Assembly: GCA_902800625.1 (NCBI GenBank)
Contig: CADCFG010000004.1
Coordinates: forward strand, 1-52,815
DNA from: an uncultured Eubacteriales bacterium
GTDB taxonomy: Bacteria > Bacillota > Clostridia > Christensenellales > Aristaeellaceae
Direction of reading: 5' to 3'
DNA: 52,815 nt
A program made the position numbers and the translations under genes. Under the pieces are notes generated by a model. That model was not told the origin of the DNA and did no database searches. It saw only the letters and a program-made list of their open reading frames with translations. Position 1 is the stretch's first letter, and each line of letters begins with the position of its first letter. Shown here piece by piece: positions 22,607 through 30,369 of the stretch.

Positions 22607-24442
22607 ATGACTGCCTCTATCCGCCGAACCTGGCTGCCCTTTCTGAACGGGGATATTCCCGCCGCCTGCGATACCCCGGCCAGGACCGCGGCCTTTGAAC
22701 TGGAGCTGGGCTGCAAAACGCTGGGCATCGAGGCTCCCGCGCTGCAGGTGATGCCGGACATGGGCGAGAGCTATGAAATCAAGGATGGCGTTATCACCGG
22801 CGGCGAGAGCGGCGTGCTCTACGGCGTTTATGCCTGGCTATGCGCGAAGGCAGCGGGGGAGGAGCTCCCGGCTGGACCTCAGAAGCCCTTTTATGCGCTC
22901 AGGATGCTGAACTGCTGGGACAATGCCGACGGCACCGTGGAGCGGGGCTATGCCGGGCGGTCGCTGTGGTTCGAGGGCGGCAGGCTGGAATGGGACGGCC
23001 CGCGCATCCGCCAGCTGGGCAGGATGCTCTCGTCGGCGGGCGTCAACGTGTTGTGTGTGAACAACGTGAATGTGCGCGCGGACGCGGCGCTGCTCATCGA
23101 GGATGAGGGCCTGCCGGAGCTGGCGCGGCTGGCGGCGGAATTCCGGCGCTTCGGCGTCCGGCTGATGACCTCCATCGAATTCTCCCGGCCCCTGGCCCAC
23201 GGCATCCCCACCGCCGACCCGCTGGACGGGGACGTGCAGCGCTTCTGGGCGGAGCGCGCAGACGCCGTCTGGGCCGCCATCCCGGACTTTGCCGGGTTCC
23301 TGGTCAAGGCCGACAGCGAGCATCGTCCCGGCCCGTTCACCTACGGACGCACCCACGCCGAGGGCGCGAACATGCTGGCCCGGGCCGTCAAACCCCACGG
23401 CGGCGTGCTGGTGTGGCGGGCCTTCGTCTACAACTGCATGCAGGACTGGCGGGACACCTCCACCGACCGCCCCAAGGCGGCTTTCGAGACCTACGCGCCG
23501 CTGGACGGCCAGTTTGACGACAACGTGATCCTCCAGGTGAAGAACGGTCCCTTCGACTTCCAGGTGCGCGAGCCTGTGTCGCCCACGTTCTACGCCATGC
23601 CGAACACCCGCCTGGCACTGGAAGTGCAGCTGGCCCAGGAGTACACCGGCCAGCAGATCGACATATACGCCATGCCGCCCGTGTGGCGGGAGCTGGCGCA
23701 GGCGCTGCCCCCTGAGACGGTTTCGGCGGTGGCGGCGGTGTCCAACCTGGGCAGGGACGACAACTACACCGGCCATCCCTTCGCCGCGGTGAACCTGTAC
23801 GGCTTCGGGCGCTTCGCCTGGGATCCGCAGAGCGACCCGGAGGCGGTCGTCCGCCGCTGGGCGCGGCTGAGTTATCGCTTGTCGAAGGCGCAGGAGGACG
23901 CGCTGGTGGAGCTGCTGATGCACAGCCGGGAGGCATACGAGAAGTACACCGCGCCGCTTGGCCTGTGCTGGATGGTGAACCCCCACAACCACTACGGCCC
24001 GAACCCCTCCGGCTACGAGTACGACCTGTGGGGCACCTACCACAAGGCCAGCCGGGACGCCGTGGGCATCGACCGCACCGCGTCCGGCACCGGGTACCTG
24101 GAGCAGTATCCCGAGGCGCTGCGGGCCCAGTACGCCACGCCCGAGGCCTGCCCGGACAACCTGAAGCTGTTCTTCCACCGGCTGCACTATGATTACGTAA
24201 TGGCCGATGGCCGCACGCTGATCCAGCGCATCTACGACGACCACTTCGAGGGCTGCGCCGCCGCGGAGGCTATGGGGGAGACACTGGCGTCTCTGGACAT
24301 TCCCGAGCCGGACCGCGCCGAGGCGCTGGAGCGCATGGGGCGGCAAATCAAAAACGCCCGCGAGTGGCGGGACGTGGTCAACACCTTCTTCCACCGCCTC
24401 AGTGGGGCGGAGGATGAAAAGGGCAGGAAGATATACGATTAG
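22607..24442 (+). CDS. aguA: GH67 alpha-glucuronidase
   Basis: Removes (4-O-methyl-)glucuronic acid from the non-reducing end of short glucuronoxylan fragments. No signal peptide is present, so it acts on imported oligosaccharides. The 611-residue product carries the GH67 marks RMLNCWDNADGTVERGYAG, GFLVKADSE..PGP, YGRTHAEGANMLA and LQVKNGPFDFQ. By family comparison Glu238 is the likely acid and Asp317 with Glu345 the likely base pair; their 28-residue spacing matches what I recall for GH67. It is shorter than typical members (about 680-720), mainly at the ends. The ATG at 22607 is chosen over one nine bases earlier because AAGGGA is correctly spaced only for the second. No xylanase or xylosidase gene is adjacent. 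Confidence 0.93.
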   Translation: MTASIRRTWLPFLNGDIPAACDTPARTAAFELELGCKTLGIEAPALQVMPDMGESYEIKDGVITGGESGVLYGVYAWLCAKAAGEELPAGPQKPFYALRMLNCWDNADGTVERGYAGRSLWFEGGRLEWDGPRIRQLGRMLSSAGVNVLCVNNVNVRADAALLIEDEGLPELARLAAEFRRFGVRLMTSIEFSRPLAHGIPTADPLDGDVQRFWAERADAVWAAIPDFAGFLVKADSEHRPGPFTYGRTHAEGANMLARAVKPHGGVLVWRAFVYNCMQDWRDTSTDRPKAAFETYAPLDGQFDDNVILQVKNGPFDFQVREPVSPTFYAMPNTRLALEVQLAQEYTGQQIDIYAMPPVWRELAQALPPETVSAVAAVSNLGRDDNYTGHPFAAVNLYGFGRFAWDPQSDPEAVVRRWARLSYRLSKAQEDALVELLMHSREAYEKYTAPLGLCWMVNPHNHYGPNPSGYEYDLWGTYHKASRDAVGIDRTASGTGYLEQYPEALRAQYATPEACPDNLKLFFHRLHYDYVMADGRTLIQRIYDDHFEGCAAAEAMGETLASLDIPEPDRAEALERMGRQIKNAREWRDVVNTFFHRLSGAEDEKGRKIYD

Positions 24443-24503
24443 AGTGTTGAGAGCATGGATTGAATGGCTGAAGCCTCGAGGACAGGCCGAAAGCCCATCA
24501 AGA

Positions 24504-24645
24504 GAACCGGATTGCCACGTCACCCCGCTGGGGGTCCTCGCAATGACGTCGTCCTGATGCCCTGCACTGTGCGTTTCGCGCAACGCGGCGAATATGGACG
24601 ATGTCATTGCGAGGAGGGCGCAAGCCCGACGTGGCAATCCGGTTC
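24504..24645. repeat. 142-bp inverted-repeat element, TTGCCACGTC type
   Basis: Perfect 18-base arms GAACCGGATTGCCACGTC (24504-24521) and GACGTGGCAATCCGGTTC (24628-24645) with further inner pairing (CTCGCAATGACGTC against GATGTCATTGCGAG). No coding frame of note lies inside. The gap between aguA and the converging SANT-like gene is otherwise empty. It looks like a non-autonomous mobile element. Confidence 0.8.
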
Positions 24646-24668
24646 CCTGATTATATTACCCCACTCCT

Positions 24669-25436
24669 CTACAGCTTCGCCTCCAGCGCCCCGATCCGCT
24701 CGCTGATCTGCTCGCAGAAGGCGTCCGCGGCCTCCATGCGGGCCTTGCCGTCCAGGGCGACGAACTCCTTGATGGGGTCGATCAGCGCCCGGGCGGCGTC
24801 CAGCACGTCGCCCTCCTCCTGGGGCGTGCGCTGGGAGCGCAGGTACTGGGTCAGCACGTCGCAGGCCCTGGCCAGCTCCGCGTCGCCGGAGCGCCGGGCC
24901 TCCGCCATCAGCTGGCCGGAGGACTCCTGCAAATCCGCCCGTACCCGGTGGTTCACCTGGGGCGTCTCGCAGGCCACGCCCTGCTCGTTAAGCCTGTCCA
25001 CCAGCTCCTTCACGTATTCCGGGCGGCTCTTGATGACCGCCCGGTACTTGTTTTGATAGCGCAGCATCAGGCTGTGGTCGCCGCCGGACAGCTTTTGCAG
25101 GCAGGAGCGCACCGACTGCCCCGCCGAGCGGGCCACCAGCACCTGCTCCATCAGCCAGTCCACCTCCTGCTGTGTAAAGGGCACGAACCGCGCCGGGCGG
25201 GCCTCGCCGTCGTGCTGGCGCACCTGGGCATAGTAGTAATTGCGGATGCTGTTGGGTCGGCGTCCCGTCTGGCGGGCGATCTGCTCGAACACGGCCTTCA
25301 GCGGCAGCCCCTGCTGCTGGGCCTCGTCGGCGGTCTCCCACAACAGCTTGTTTTCCGAGTCGCTCCAGCCCGCGCGCCTGCCCGCCCGGGGAAATTCCAT
25401 GCGACCGCTGCCTTCGTGCGTCAATGCCTGATCCAT
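24669..25436 (-). CDS. Myb/SANT-like DNA-binding domain protein
   Basis: A 255-residue cytoplasmic protein of unknown role. Residues about 17-70 (RAGWSDSENKLLWETADEA ... RRPNSIRNYYYAQV) have the W-x-x-x-E...L and NSIRNYYY pattern of a Myb/SANT-like helix-turn-helix, as in RsfA-type sporulation regulators. A related second unit may start at RFVPFTQQEVDWLMEQVL. The C-terminal half is predicted helical and may oligomerise. GGAGGGG lies seven bases before the ATG at 25436, which decides the start over a longer frame. It is divergent from the nucleotidyltransferase gene across a palindrome-rich control region. A DNA-binding role is inferred. Confidence 0.7.
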   Translation of the reverse strand: MDQALTHEGSGRMEFPRAGRRAGWSDSENKLLWETADEAQQQGLPLKAVFEQIARQTGRRPNSIRNYYYAQVRQHDGEARPARFVPFTQQEVDWLMEQVLVARSAGQSVRSCLQKLSGGDHSLMLRYQNKYRAVIKSRPEYVKELVDRLNEQGVACETPQVNHRVRADLQESSGQLMAEARRSGDAELARACDVLTQYLRSQRTPQEEGDVLDAARALIDPIKEFVALDGKARMEAADAFCEQISERIGALEAKL

Positions 25437-25486
25437 TTTATCCCCTCCAAACCGTTGATGATACAGAGTATGCGCCTCGTGTGCGC

Positions 25487-25514
25487 AGAATATACTGAAC
25501 CCCGCGAATGTCAA
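25487..25514 (-). promoter_or_regulatory. Promoter candidate for the SANT-like gene
   Basis: TTGACA (25514-25509), 16 bases, TATTCT (25492-25487), about 50 bases before the start codon. Confidence 0.55.
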
Positions 25515-25546
25515 AAGTTTTTAAATTTCCCTGAGCGCGCGCCTGT

Positions 25547-25576
25547 GACGCGCAATATATACCCTATATGCGCGTC
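25547..25576. promoter_or_regulatory. Palindrome between divergent promoters
   Basis: GACGCGCA (25547-25554) and TGCGCGTC (25569-25576) are perfect arms, extended inward by TATA/TATA. It lies midway between the promoters of the SANT-like and nucleotidyltransferase genes, so it could be an operator for either or both. Confidence 0.4.
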
Positions 25577-25600
25577 GGGGCGGAAATATGCCTTCCCGGC

Positions 25601-25629
25601 TTGAAGTTTCCCGCGTTTTGGCTTACAAT
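25601..25629 (+). promoter_or_regulatory. Promoter of the nucleotidyltransferase gene
   Basis: TTGAAG (25601-25606), 17 bases, TACAAT (25624-25629). Its position rules out an in-frame start further upstream. Confidence 0.65.
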
Positions 25630-25659
25630 AGAGGCAGAGCACTGAAAGGAAGTATGGAT

Positions 25660-26577
25660 ATGAACAGCAAACCCACCCTGGTCATCATGGCCGCCGGCAT
25701 GGGCAGCCGCTTTGGCGGCAACAAGCAGATCGCGCCCGTGGACGACGCCGGCCACATCATCATCGACTTCTCCATCTACGACGCCGTGCGCGCCGGCTTC
25801 GGCAAGGTGGTGTGCGTCATCAAGCCGGAGATGGAGGCGGACTTCCGCCGGGCCATCGGCGACAATATCGCCCGCCATGTCGAGCTGAAATACGCATACC
25901 AGACGCTGGACAATATCCCGGCGGGCTTCGCCATTCCCGAGGGCCGCGCCAAGCCCTGGGGCACCGGCCACGCCACGCTGTGCGCCCTCAAGGAGGTGGA
26001 CGGCCCCTTTGCCGTCATCAACGCCGACGACTTCTATGGCCGGGACGCCTTCCGGGCCGCGGCGGAATTCCTGCTGGCCGGGGGCGACGAAAACGAGCAC
26101 GCCATGGTGGGCTACAACATCGAAAACACCCTCACCGAGAACGGCACCGTGTCCCGGGGCGTTTGCGCCGGGGACGCGGAGGGGTATCTCACCGACATCA
26201 CCGAGCGCACCGTGATCGAGCCCCGGGAGGGCGGCGCGGCCTTCACCGAGGACGGCGGCGCGACCTGGACCTTCATCCCTGCCGGAACGCCCGTGTCCAT
26301 GAACCTGTGGGCGTTCAGGAGCGGCGTGCTGGAGGCCTTCCCTCGGATGTTCGAGGACTTCCTGAAGAACGACGTGCCCAAGAACCCGATGAAGGCGGAG
26401 TTCTACCTGCCCAACGTGCCCAAGGGGCTGATTGCCGAGGGCCGCGGCCGGGTGCGGCTGTTGAAGACCGATGAGCGCTGGTACGGCATGACCTACCGTG
26501 AGGACGCGGAGAAGGTGCGCGGCGCCATCCGGGCCATGAAGGACGCGGGCGTCTACCCGGAAAAGCTGTGGGACTGA
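25660..26577 (+). CDS. Sugar/choline-phosphate-type nucleotidyltransferase
   Basis: A 305-residue single-domain nucleotidyltransferase. The nucleotide-binding signature VIMAAGMGSRFGGNKQ is near the N-terminus, NADDFYG supplies the metal-binding Asp, and KPWGTGHATLCA fits the substrate loop. It probably joins a sugar-1-phosphate or similar alcohol phosphate to a nucleotide, perhaps for wall or surface polymers; no partner gene identifies the sugar. The ATG at 25660 is used because AAGGA is eight to nine bases before it, while the ATG six bases earlier is too close. Confidence 0.85.
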   Translation: MNSKPTLVIMAAGMGSRFGGNKQIAPVDDAGHIIIDFSIYDAVRAGFGKVVCVIKPEMEADFRRAIGDNIARHVELKYAYQTLDNIPAGFAIPEGRAKPWGTGHATLCALKEVDGPFAVINADDFYGRDAFRAAAEFLLAGGDENEHAMVGYNIENTLTENGTVSRGVCAGDAEGYLTDITERTVIEPREGGAAFTEDGGATWTFIPAGTPVSMNLWAFRSGVLEAFPRMFEDFLKNDVPKNPMKAEFYLPNVPKGLIAEGRGRVRLLKTDERWYGMTYREDAEKVRGAIRAMKDAGVYPEKLWD

Positions 26578-26649
26578 GCGGGGGAAAGGAACCTTTTGTC
26601 CGACGACGGCGTCCAAGGACCAAACACGGATGAGCGAGGGGGAGTTTCC

Positions 26650-27543
26650 ATGAAAAGAGTTTTGTTCTGCACGCTGGCGCTGCTGCTGGCGCTGGGCGGC
26701 CTGACGGCGCTGGCGGAAACGGACGCCGGGATCGGCTCGAAGCTGCGCGTGGTGAACTGCGAGGAGTACATCACCCTGCGCGAGGAGCCGGATACCTCCG
26801 CGGCGGCGCTGGCCAGGATCCCGCTGAAGGGCGAGGCGGTATCGCTGGGCGACCGGTCCAACGGCTTTGTGCGCGTGGGCTGGAAGGGCCAGTCGGGCTG
26901 GGCGCTGGAAAAGTATCTGCGCGATGTGGAGGAAAGCGGCACGGCCGTGAGCCTGACCAGCCAGCAGCGCTACAACCTGAATCTTTTCCTGTCCAATTTC
27001 ACCGAGGTGGGCTTCTGCCGCCGGGAAGGCGCATACAGCGACGCCTGGGCCGACCCGGTGCAGCTGACCGACTTTGCCGTGGATCACTGCTGGTTCAATC
27101 GCCAGAACCGGCTGGAGTGGGGCGAGTATTTCAACTACAACAACGTCCGCCTGCCGGAAGAGCAGATCGCGCCCATCGTCAAGAAGTACTTTGGCCTGTC
27201 CATCAAGCCCAGCCACGAGCAGCCGTACACCGACTACAAGAACGGGTATTACTACTGGCAGGAGACCGGCGGACATATCTCCGACGGCTTTGCCTGCCTG
27301 AGCGGCGCGGAGAAGCTGGGCGGCGGCAGGTATTGCGTGTGGTTCGGCGTGTACGCCGGCGGTGAACAGTGGGACAACGACGCCTGCTACTACACCCAGG
27401 AGCAGGCCTGGGCGGCCTATCCCGGGTATGGCGGCATGGTTCCCTTCGGCTGTGCGGTGGTGGACACGGGCAGCAGCGGCTTGAACGACCGAAGCGGCTG
27501 GAAGCTGGTCCGCTACGCGGTGAATTACGACGTGTGGGACTGA
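26650..27543 (+). CDS. Secreted SH3-domain protein of unknown function
   Basis: A 297-residue exported protein. The signal peptide (about 1-22) is followed by a bacterial SH3 domain (about 28-92; CEEYITLREEPDTSAAALARI then GWALEKYL), a module that often binds peptidoglycan. The C-terminal two-thirds (from NLNLFLSNFTEVGF) is rich in Tyr and Trp and is a domain I have seen in clostridial proteins but cannot name. GGGGGAG precedes the ATG. It lies 72 bases after the nucleotidyltransferase gene and before a terminator. Confidence 0.78.
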   Translation: MKRVLFCTLALLLALGGLTALAETDAGIGSKLRVVNCEEYITLREEPDTSAAALARIPLKGEAVSLGDRSNGFVRVGWKGQSGWALEKYLRDVEESGTAVSLTSQQRYNLNLFLSNFTEVGFCRREGAYSDAWADPVQLTDFAVDHCWFNRQNRLEWGEYFNYNNVRLPEEQIAPIVKKYFGLSIKPSHEQPYTDYKNGYYYWQETGGHISDGFACLSGAEKLGGGRYCVWFGVYAGGEQWDNDACYYTQEQAWAAYPGYGGMVPFGCAVVDTGSSGLNDRSGWKLVRYAVNYDVWD

Positions 27544-27557
27544 CGGCATCTGAATCC

Positions 27558-27585
27558 AGGGGCGGCCTTCTGGCCGCCCTTGTCT
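27558..27585 (+). terminator. Intrinsic terminator after the SH3-protein gene
   Basis: GGGCGGCC-TTCT-GGCCGCCC is a perfect 8-bp stem with a tetraloop, followed by TTGTCT. The tail doubles as the -35 box of the next promoter. Confidence 0.8.
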
Positions 27586-27608
27586 ATTGGTCTCGGTTGT
27601 GCTATAAT
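27580..27608 (+). promoter_or_regulatory. Promoter of the zapA-U32-mutS2 operon
   Basis: TTGTCT (27580-27585), 17 bases, consensus TATAAT (27603-27608) with an extended TGC before it. It starts right at the foot of the preceding terminator. Confidence 0.8.
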
Positions 27609-27641
27609 CAATATGGATTTTTGTATGCTTTGGAGGGTAAC

Positions 27642-27914
27642 ATGGAAAAGATCAGGACCACCGTGCGCATCGCGGGCAAGGACTATACCATCGCCAGCTA
27701 CGACAGCGAGGAGTATGTGAACCGGGTGGCGGCCTGGGTGAACCGCCGCATGGACGAGCTGGGCGCGGCCACCCATCTGCCGGCGGCCCAGCTGGCTGTG
27801 CTGACGGCGGTGAACGCGGCCGACGACATGATGAAGAGCCGGGACGAGATCCGCCGCCTCCAGACGGAGCTGGACGAGGTGCGCCAGAAGCTGGAAGCGG
27901 CCGGAAATGAATAG
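27642..27914 (+). CDS. zapA: Cell division protein ZapA
   Basis: A 90-residue protein that crosslinks FtsZ filaments at the division ring. It has the ZapA layout: a short beta-strand start (RTTVRIAGKDYTIAS), a globular part with YVNRVAAWVNRRM, and a C-terminal coiled-coil. GGAGG lies five bases before the ATG. It overlaps the U32 gene by eight bases. The zapA...mutS2 neighbourhood is conserved in Firmicutes, which supports the call. Confidence 0.9.
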   Translation: MEKIRTTVRIAGKDYTIASYDSEEYVNRVAAWVNRRMDELGAATHLPAAQLAVLTAVNAADDMMKSRDEIRRLQTELDEVRQKLEAAGNE

Positions 27915-30318
27915 CCGGCCCATGGAGCTGCTGGCCCCGGCGGGGGACTTCGATGCCCTGCGCGCCGCGGTGCAGAGCGGCGCGGACGCGGTGTACCTGG
28001 GCGCGGGCGCTTTCAACGCTCGCCGCAACGCCGGGAATTTCGACGGCGACGCCCTGAACGGGGCCGTCGCCTATTGCCATGCCCGGGGCGTGAAGGTGCA
28101 CGTGACGCTGAACACCCTGGTGCGCGAGGACGAGTTCGATGCGCTGCTGGCTGCGGCGCGGGACGTGTACCTGTCCGGGGCGGACGCCGTGATCGTGCAG
28201 GACCTGGGCGTGGCGAGGGCCCTTCGGCAAATTGCCCCGAAGATCCAGCTGCACGCCAGCACCCAGATGGCCGTCCACAACCGCCAGGGCGTGCGGTTCC
28301 TGAGGGAACAGGGCTTTCACCGCGCCGTGCTGGCCCGGGAGCTGACCTTTGAGGAGATGGCCAAATGCGCGGCGGAGGGCATCGAGATCGAGACCTTCGT
28401 CCATGGCGCGCTGTGCGTGGCCTGCTCCGGCCAGTGCCTGATGTCAAGCTTCATCGGCGGCCGCAGCGGCAACCGGGGCCTGTGCGCCCAGCCCTGCCGC
28501 CTGCCCTGGCGGCTGGACGGCGCAGGTGGCTGCCTGCTGTCCACCAGGGACCTGTGCGGCATCGGCGATCTGGCGCGGCTGCGGGACGCGGGCGTCGCCA
28601 GCCTCAAGATCGAGGGCCGGCTCAAGCGGGCGGAGTACGTGGCCGTCACCGTGGCGGCCTATCGCCGGGCTCTGGACGCGCTCAACGAGGGGCGGGAGAT
28701 TGACCTGGATGCCGAGCGCGACGCCCTCAAACAGATGTTCAATCGCGGCGGCTTCACCCGGGGCTACGGCCCGGGGGTGTCGGAGCGGGATTTGATGTAT
28801 CCGGACAGGCCGAACCACATCGGCGTGCAGGTGGGCGAGTGCAGGCGGGACGGGGAGATCGAGCTGTCCCGGGACGTGCAGGCCGCCGACGCGCTGGTGC
28901 TGCGGGGCGCGGGCGAGGACGTGCCCGTGAAGCTGACGGGAATGTTCGGCGAGAAGGTCCGCTGCCCGAAGGCAAAGCGGGGCGACGGCCTGTGGCGGCT
29001 GGTGAGCGAGGCGCAGATGAAGACCGCCCGGGACGGCGTGAATGGCGAAAACCGGCAGGTCGCGGTCAGCGCCCGGGCCACCCTGCGGGTGGGCCAGCCG
29101 GCGCGGCTGGCGGTATCGGATGGACAGCACGCAGTGGAAGCCGTCGGGGACGCCATCGAAAGGGCCACGGGACGGCCCTTAGACGCCGAGCGCGCCGCCG
29201 CGCAGCTGAAAAAGACCGGCGGCACGGCATATCGGATCGACGCGATCGACTTCGACGACGCGGATGCGGACGCCTTCTGCCCGGCCTCGTTGCTGAACGC
29301 CCTGCGGCGGGATGCGCTTCAGAAGCTGGAGGCACTTCGGACTGAGGTACGGCGGGAATCGCGGAGCTATGAAGCGGTGTCGCGCCAAAGCCTTCCCCTC
29401 CGGGGAAGGTGGCTGGCCGAAGGCCGGACGGATGAGGTCGATAACCGCCGACCCGCCGCTGATGCCGCCCCCTTCCTGATGGCTCAGTCCTCCGACCTGT
29501 CCCAGCTCGAAGCGGCACTGGCTTGCGGCGCGGACGTGGCTGTGTACGCCCCGAACGACATGCGCCCGGAGGCGCTGGCACAGGTGGACCTGGCACCCTT
29601 GGCCGAAAGGGGCCGCATGGCGCTTGCCGTCCCGGCGGTGCTGGGCGCGGAGGCGCTGGAGGCGTTGAACGCCTGGACGCTCAAAAACCGCGATTTCATC
29701 GAAGCAACGTTCCTCTCGAACGTCGGCCAGTTGGGCCTCAACTGGCCCGGGCGGCGCGTGGGGGACTACATGCTGAACATCGGCAACAACGCCTCTGTCG
29801 CGCAGCTGATGGACTGGGGCCTTGACGGCTATACCCCGTCCGTAGAGCTGAACGCGGGGCAGGTCAACCTGCTGGACGCGCCGGACGACCTGATCCTGTG
29901 GGGCCGCATCCCGCTGATGCACCTGCGGCACTGCCCCCTTCGGGCGGCCAGGGGCATGAATGGAAAGCACGTCGACTGCCGCCACTGCGACGGCTGCAAG
30001 CTGGCGGACAGGCTGGACGGCAGGACCCTGATCGACCGCAAGGGCGTGGTCTTCCCGCTGCGCAGGATCGCCGAGCCCGGCTGCGGCTGCGTGGTGCAGG
30101 TGCTGAACTCCGCGCCAATCATGCCGCTGAGGAAGCTGGACAGGCTGCCCGGGGCGAAGCGCTGGCGGCTGCTGCTGAATCCGGACGAGCCCACCGAGGC
30201 CATCGTGAAGGTCTATCGCGCGGCGCTCAATGGCGAGGACTTCAAGGCGCTTACCGAGTGGGCGGCCATCGACGCAATGAGCACCACGACGGGGCACTGG
30301 TTCCGGGGCGTGGAGTGA
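27907..30318 (+). CDS. Peptidase U32 family protein with DUF3656 (RlhA-like)
   Basis: An 803-residue U32 protein. Many members are now known to be iron-sulfur RNA-modifying enzymes rather than peptidases; E. coli RlhA, with the same U32 plus DUF3656 order, hydroxylates 23S rRNA. The N-terminal half shows MELLAPAGDFDALRAAVQSG, the cysteine cluster CVACSGQCLMSS ... GLCAQPC and SLKIEGRLKRAEYV. The C-terminal half holds further Cys pairs (CRHCDGCK, CGC). Residues about 495-511 are encoded by a palindromic intergenic-type repeat inserted in frame, probably in a surface linker. Its start overlaps zapA and mutS2 follows 51 bases later, so this is an operon. Confidence 0.88.
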   Translation: MNSRPMELLAPAGDFDALRAAVQSGADAVYLGAGAFNARRNAGNFDGDALNGAVAYCHARGVKVHVTLNTLVREDEFDALLAAARDVYLSGADAVIVQDLGVARALRQIAPKIQLHASTQMAVHNRQGVRFLREQGFHRAVLARELTFEEMAKCAAEGIEIETFVHGALCVACSGQCLMSSFIGGRSGNRGLCAQPCRLPWRLDGAGGCLLSTRDLCGIGDLARLRDAGVASLKIEGRLKRAEYVAVTVAAYRRALDALNEGREIDLDAERDALKQMFNRGGFTRGYGPGVSERDLMYPDRPNHIGVQVGECRRDGEIELSRDVQAADALVLRGAGEDVPVKLTGMFGEKVRCPKAKRGDGLWRLVSEAQMKTARDGVNGENRQVAVSARATLRVGQPARLAVSDGQHAVEAVGDAIERATGRPLDAERAAAQLKKTGGTAYRIDAIDFDDADADAFCPASLLNALRRDALQKLEALRTEVRRESRSYEAVSRQSLPLRGRWLAEGRTDEVDNRRPAADAAPFLMAQSSDLSQLEAALACGADVAVYAPNDMRPEALAQVDLAPLAERGRMALAVPAVLGAEALEALNAWTLKNRDFIEATFLSNVGQLGLNWPGRRVGDYMLNIGNNASVAQLMDWGLDGYTPSVELNAGQVNLLDAPDDLILWGRIPLMHLRHCPLRAARGMNGKHVDCRHCDGCKLADRLDGRTLIDRKGVVFPLRRIAEPGCGCVVQVLNSAPIMPLRKLDRLPGAKRWRLLLNPDEPTEAIVKVYRAALNGEDFKALTEWAAIDAMSTTTGHWFRGVE
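29389..29437 (+). repeat. Double-hairpin repeat inside the U32 gene, copy 2
   Basis: CCTTCCCC/GGGGAAGG (29391-29409) is followed by TGGCT, a second hairpin GGCC-GAA-GGCC, and GACGGATGAGG. This is the architecture of the noncoding element at 207-254, yet here it is read as protein without a stop or frame change. Confidence 0.75.
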
Positions 30319-30369
30319 GGCGGACCGGGGCGTTTCCCGCGGATTACTGAAATAACGGAGTTGAAGACC

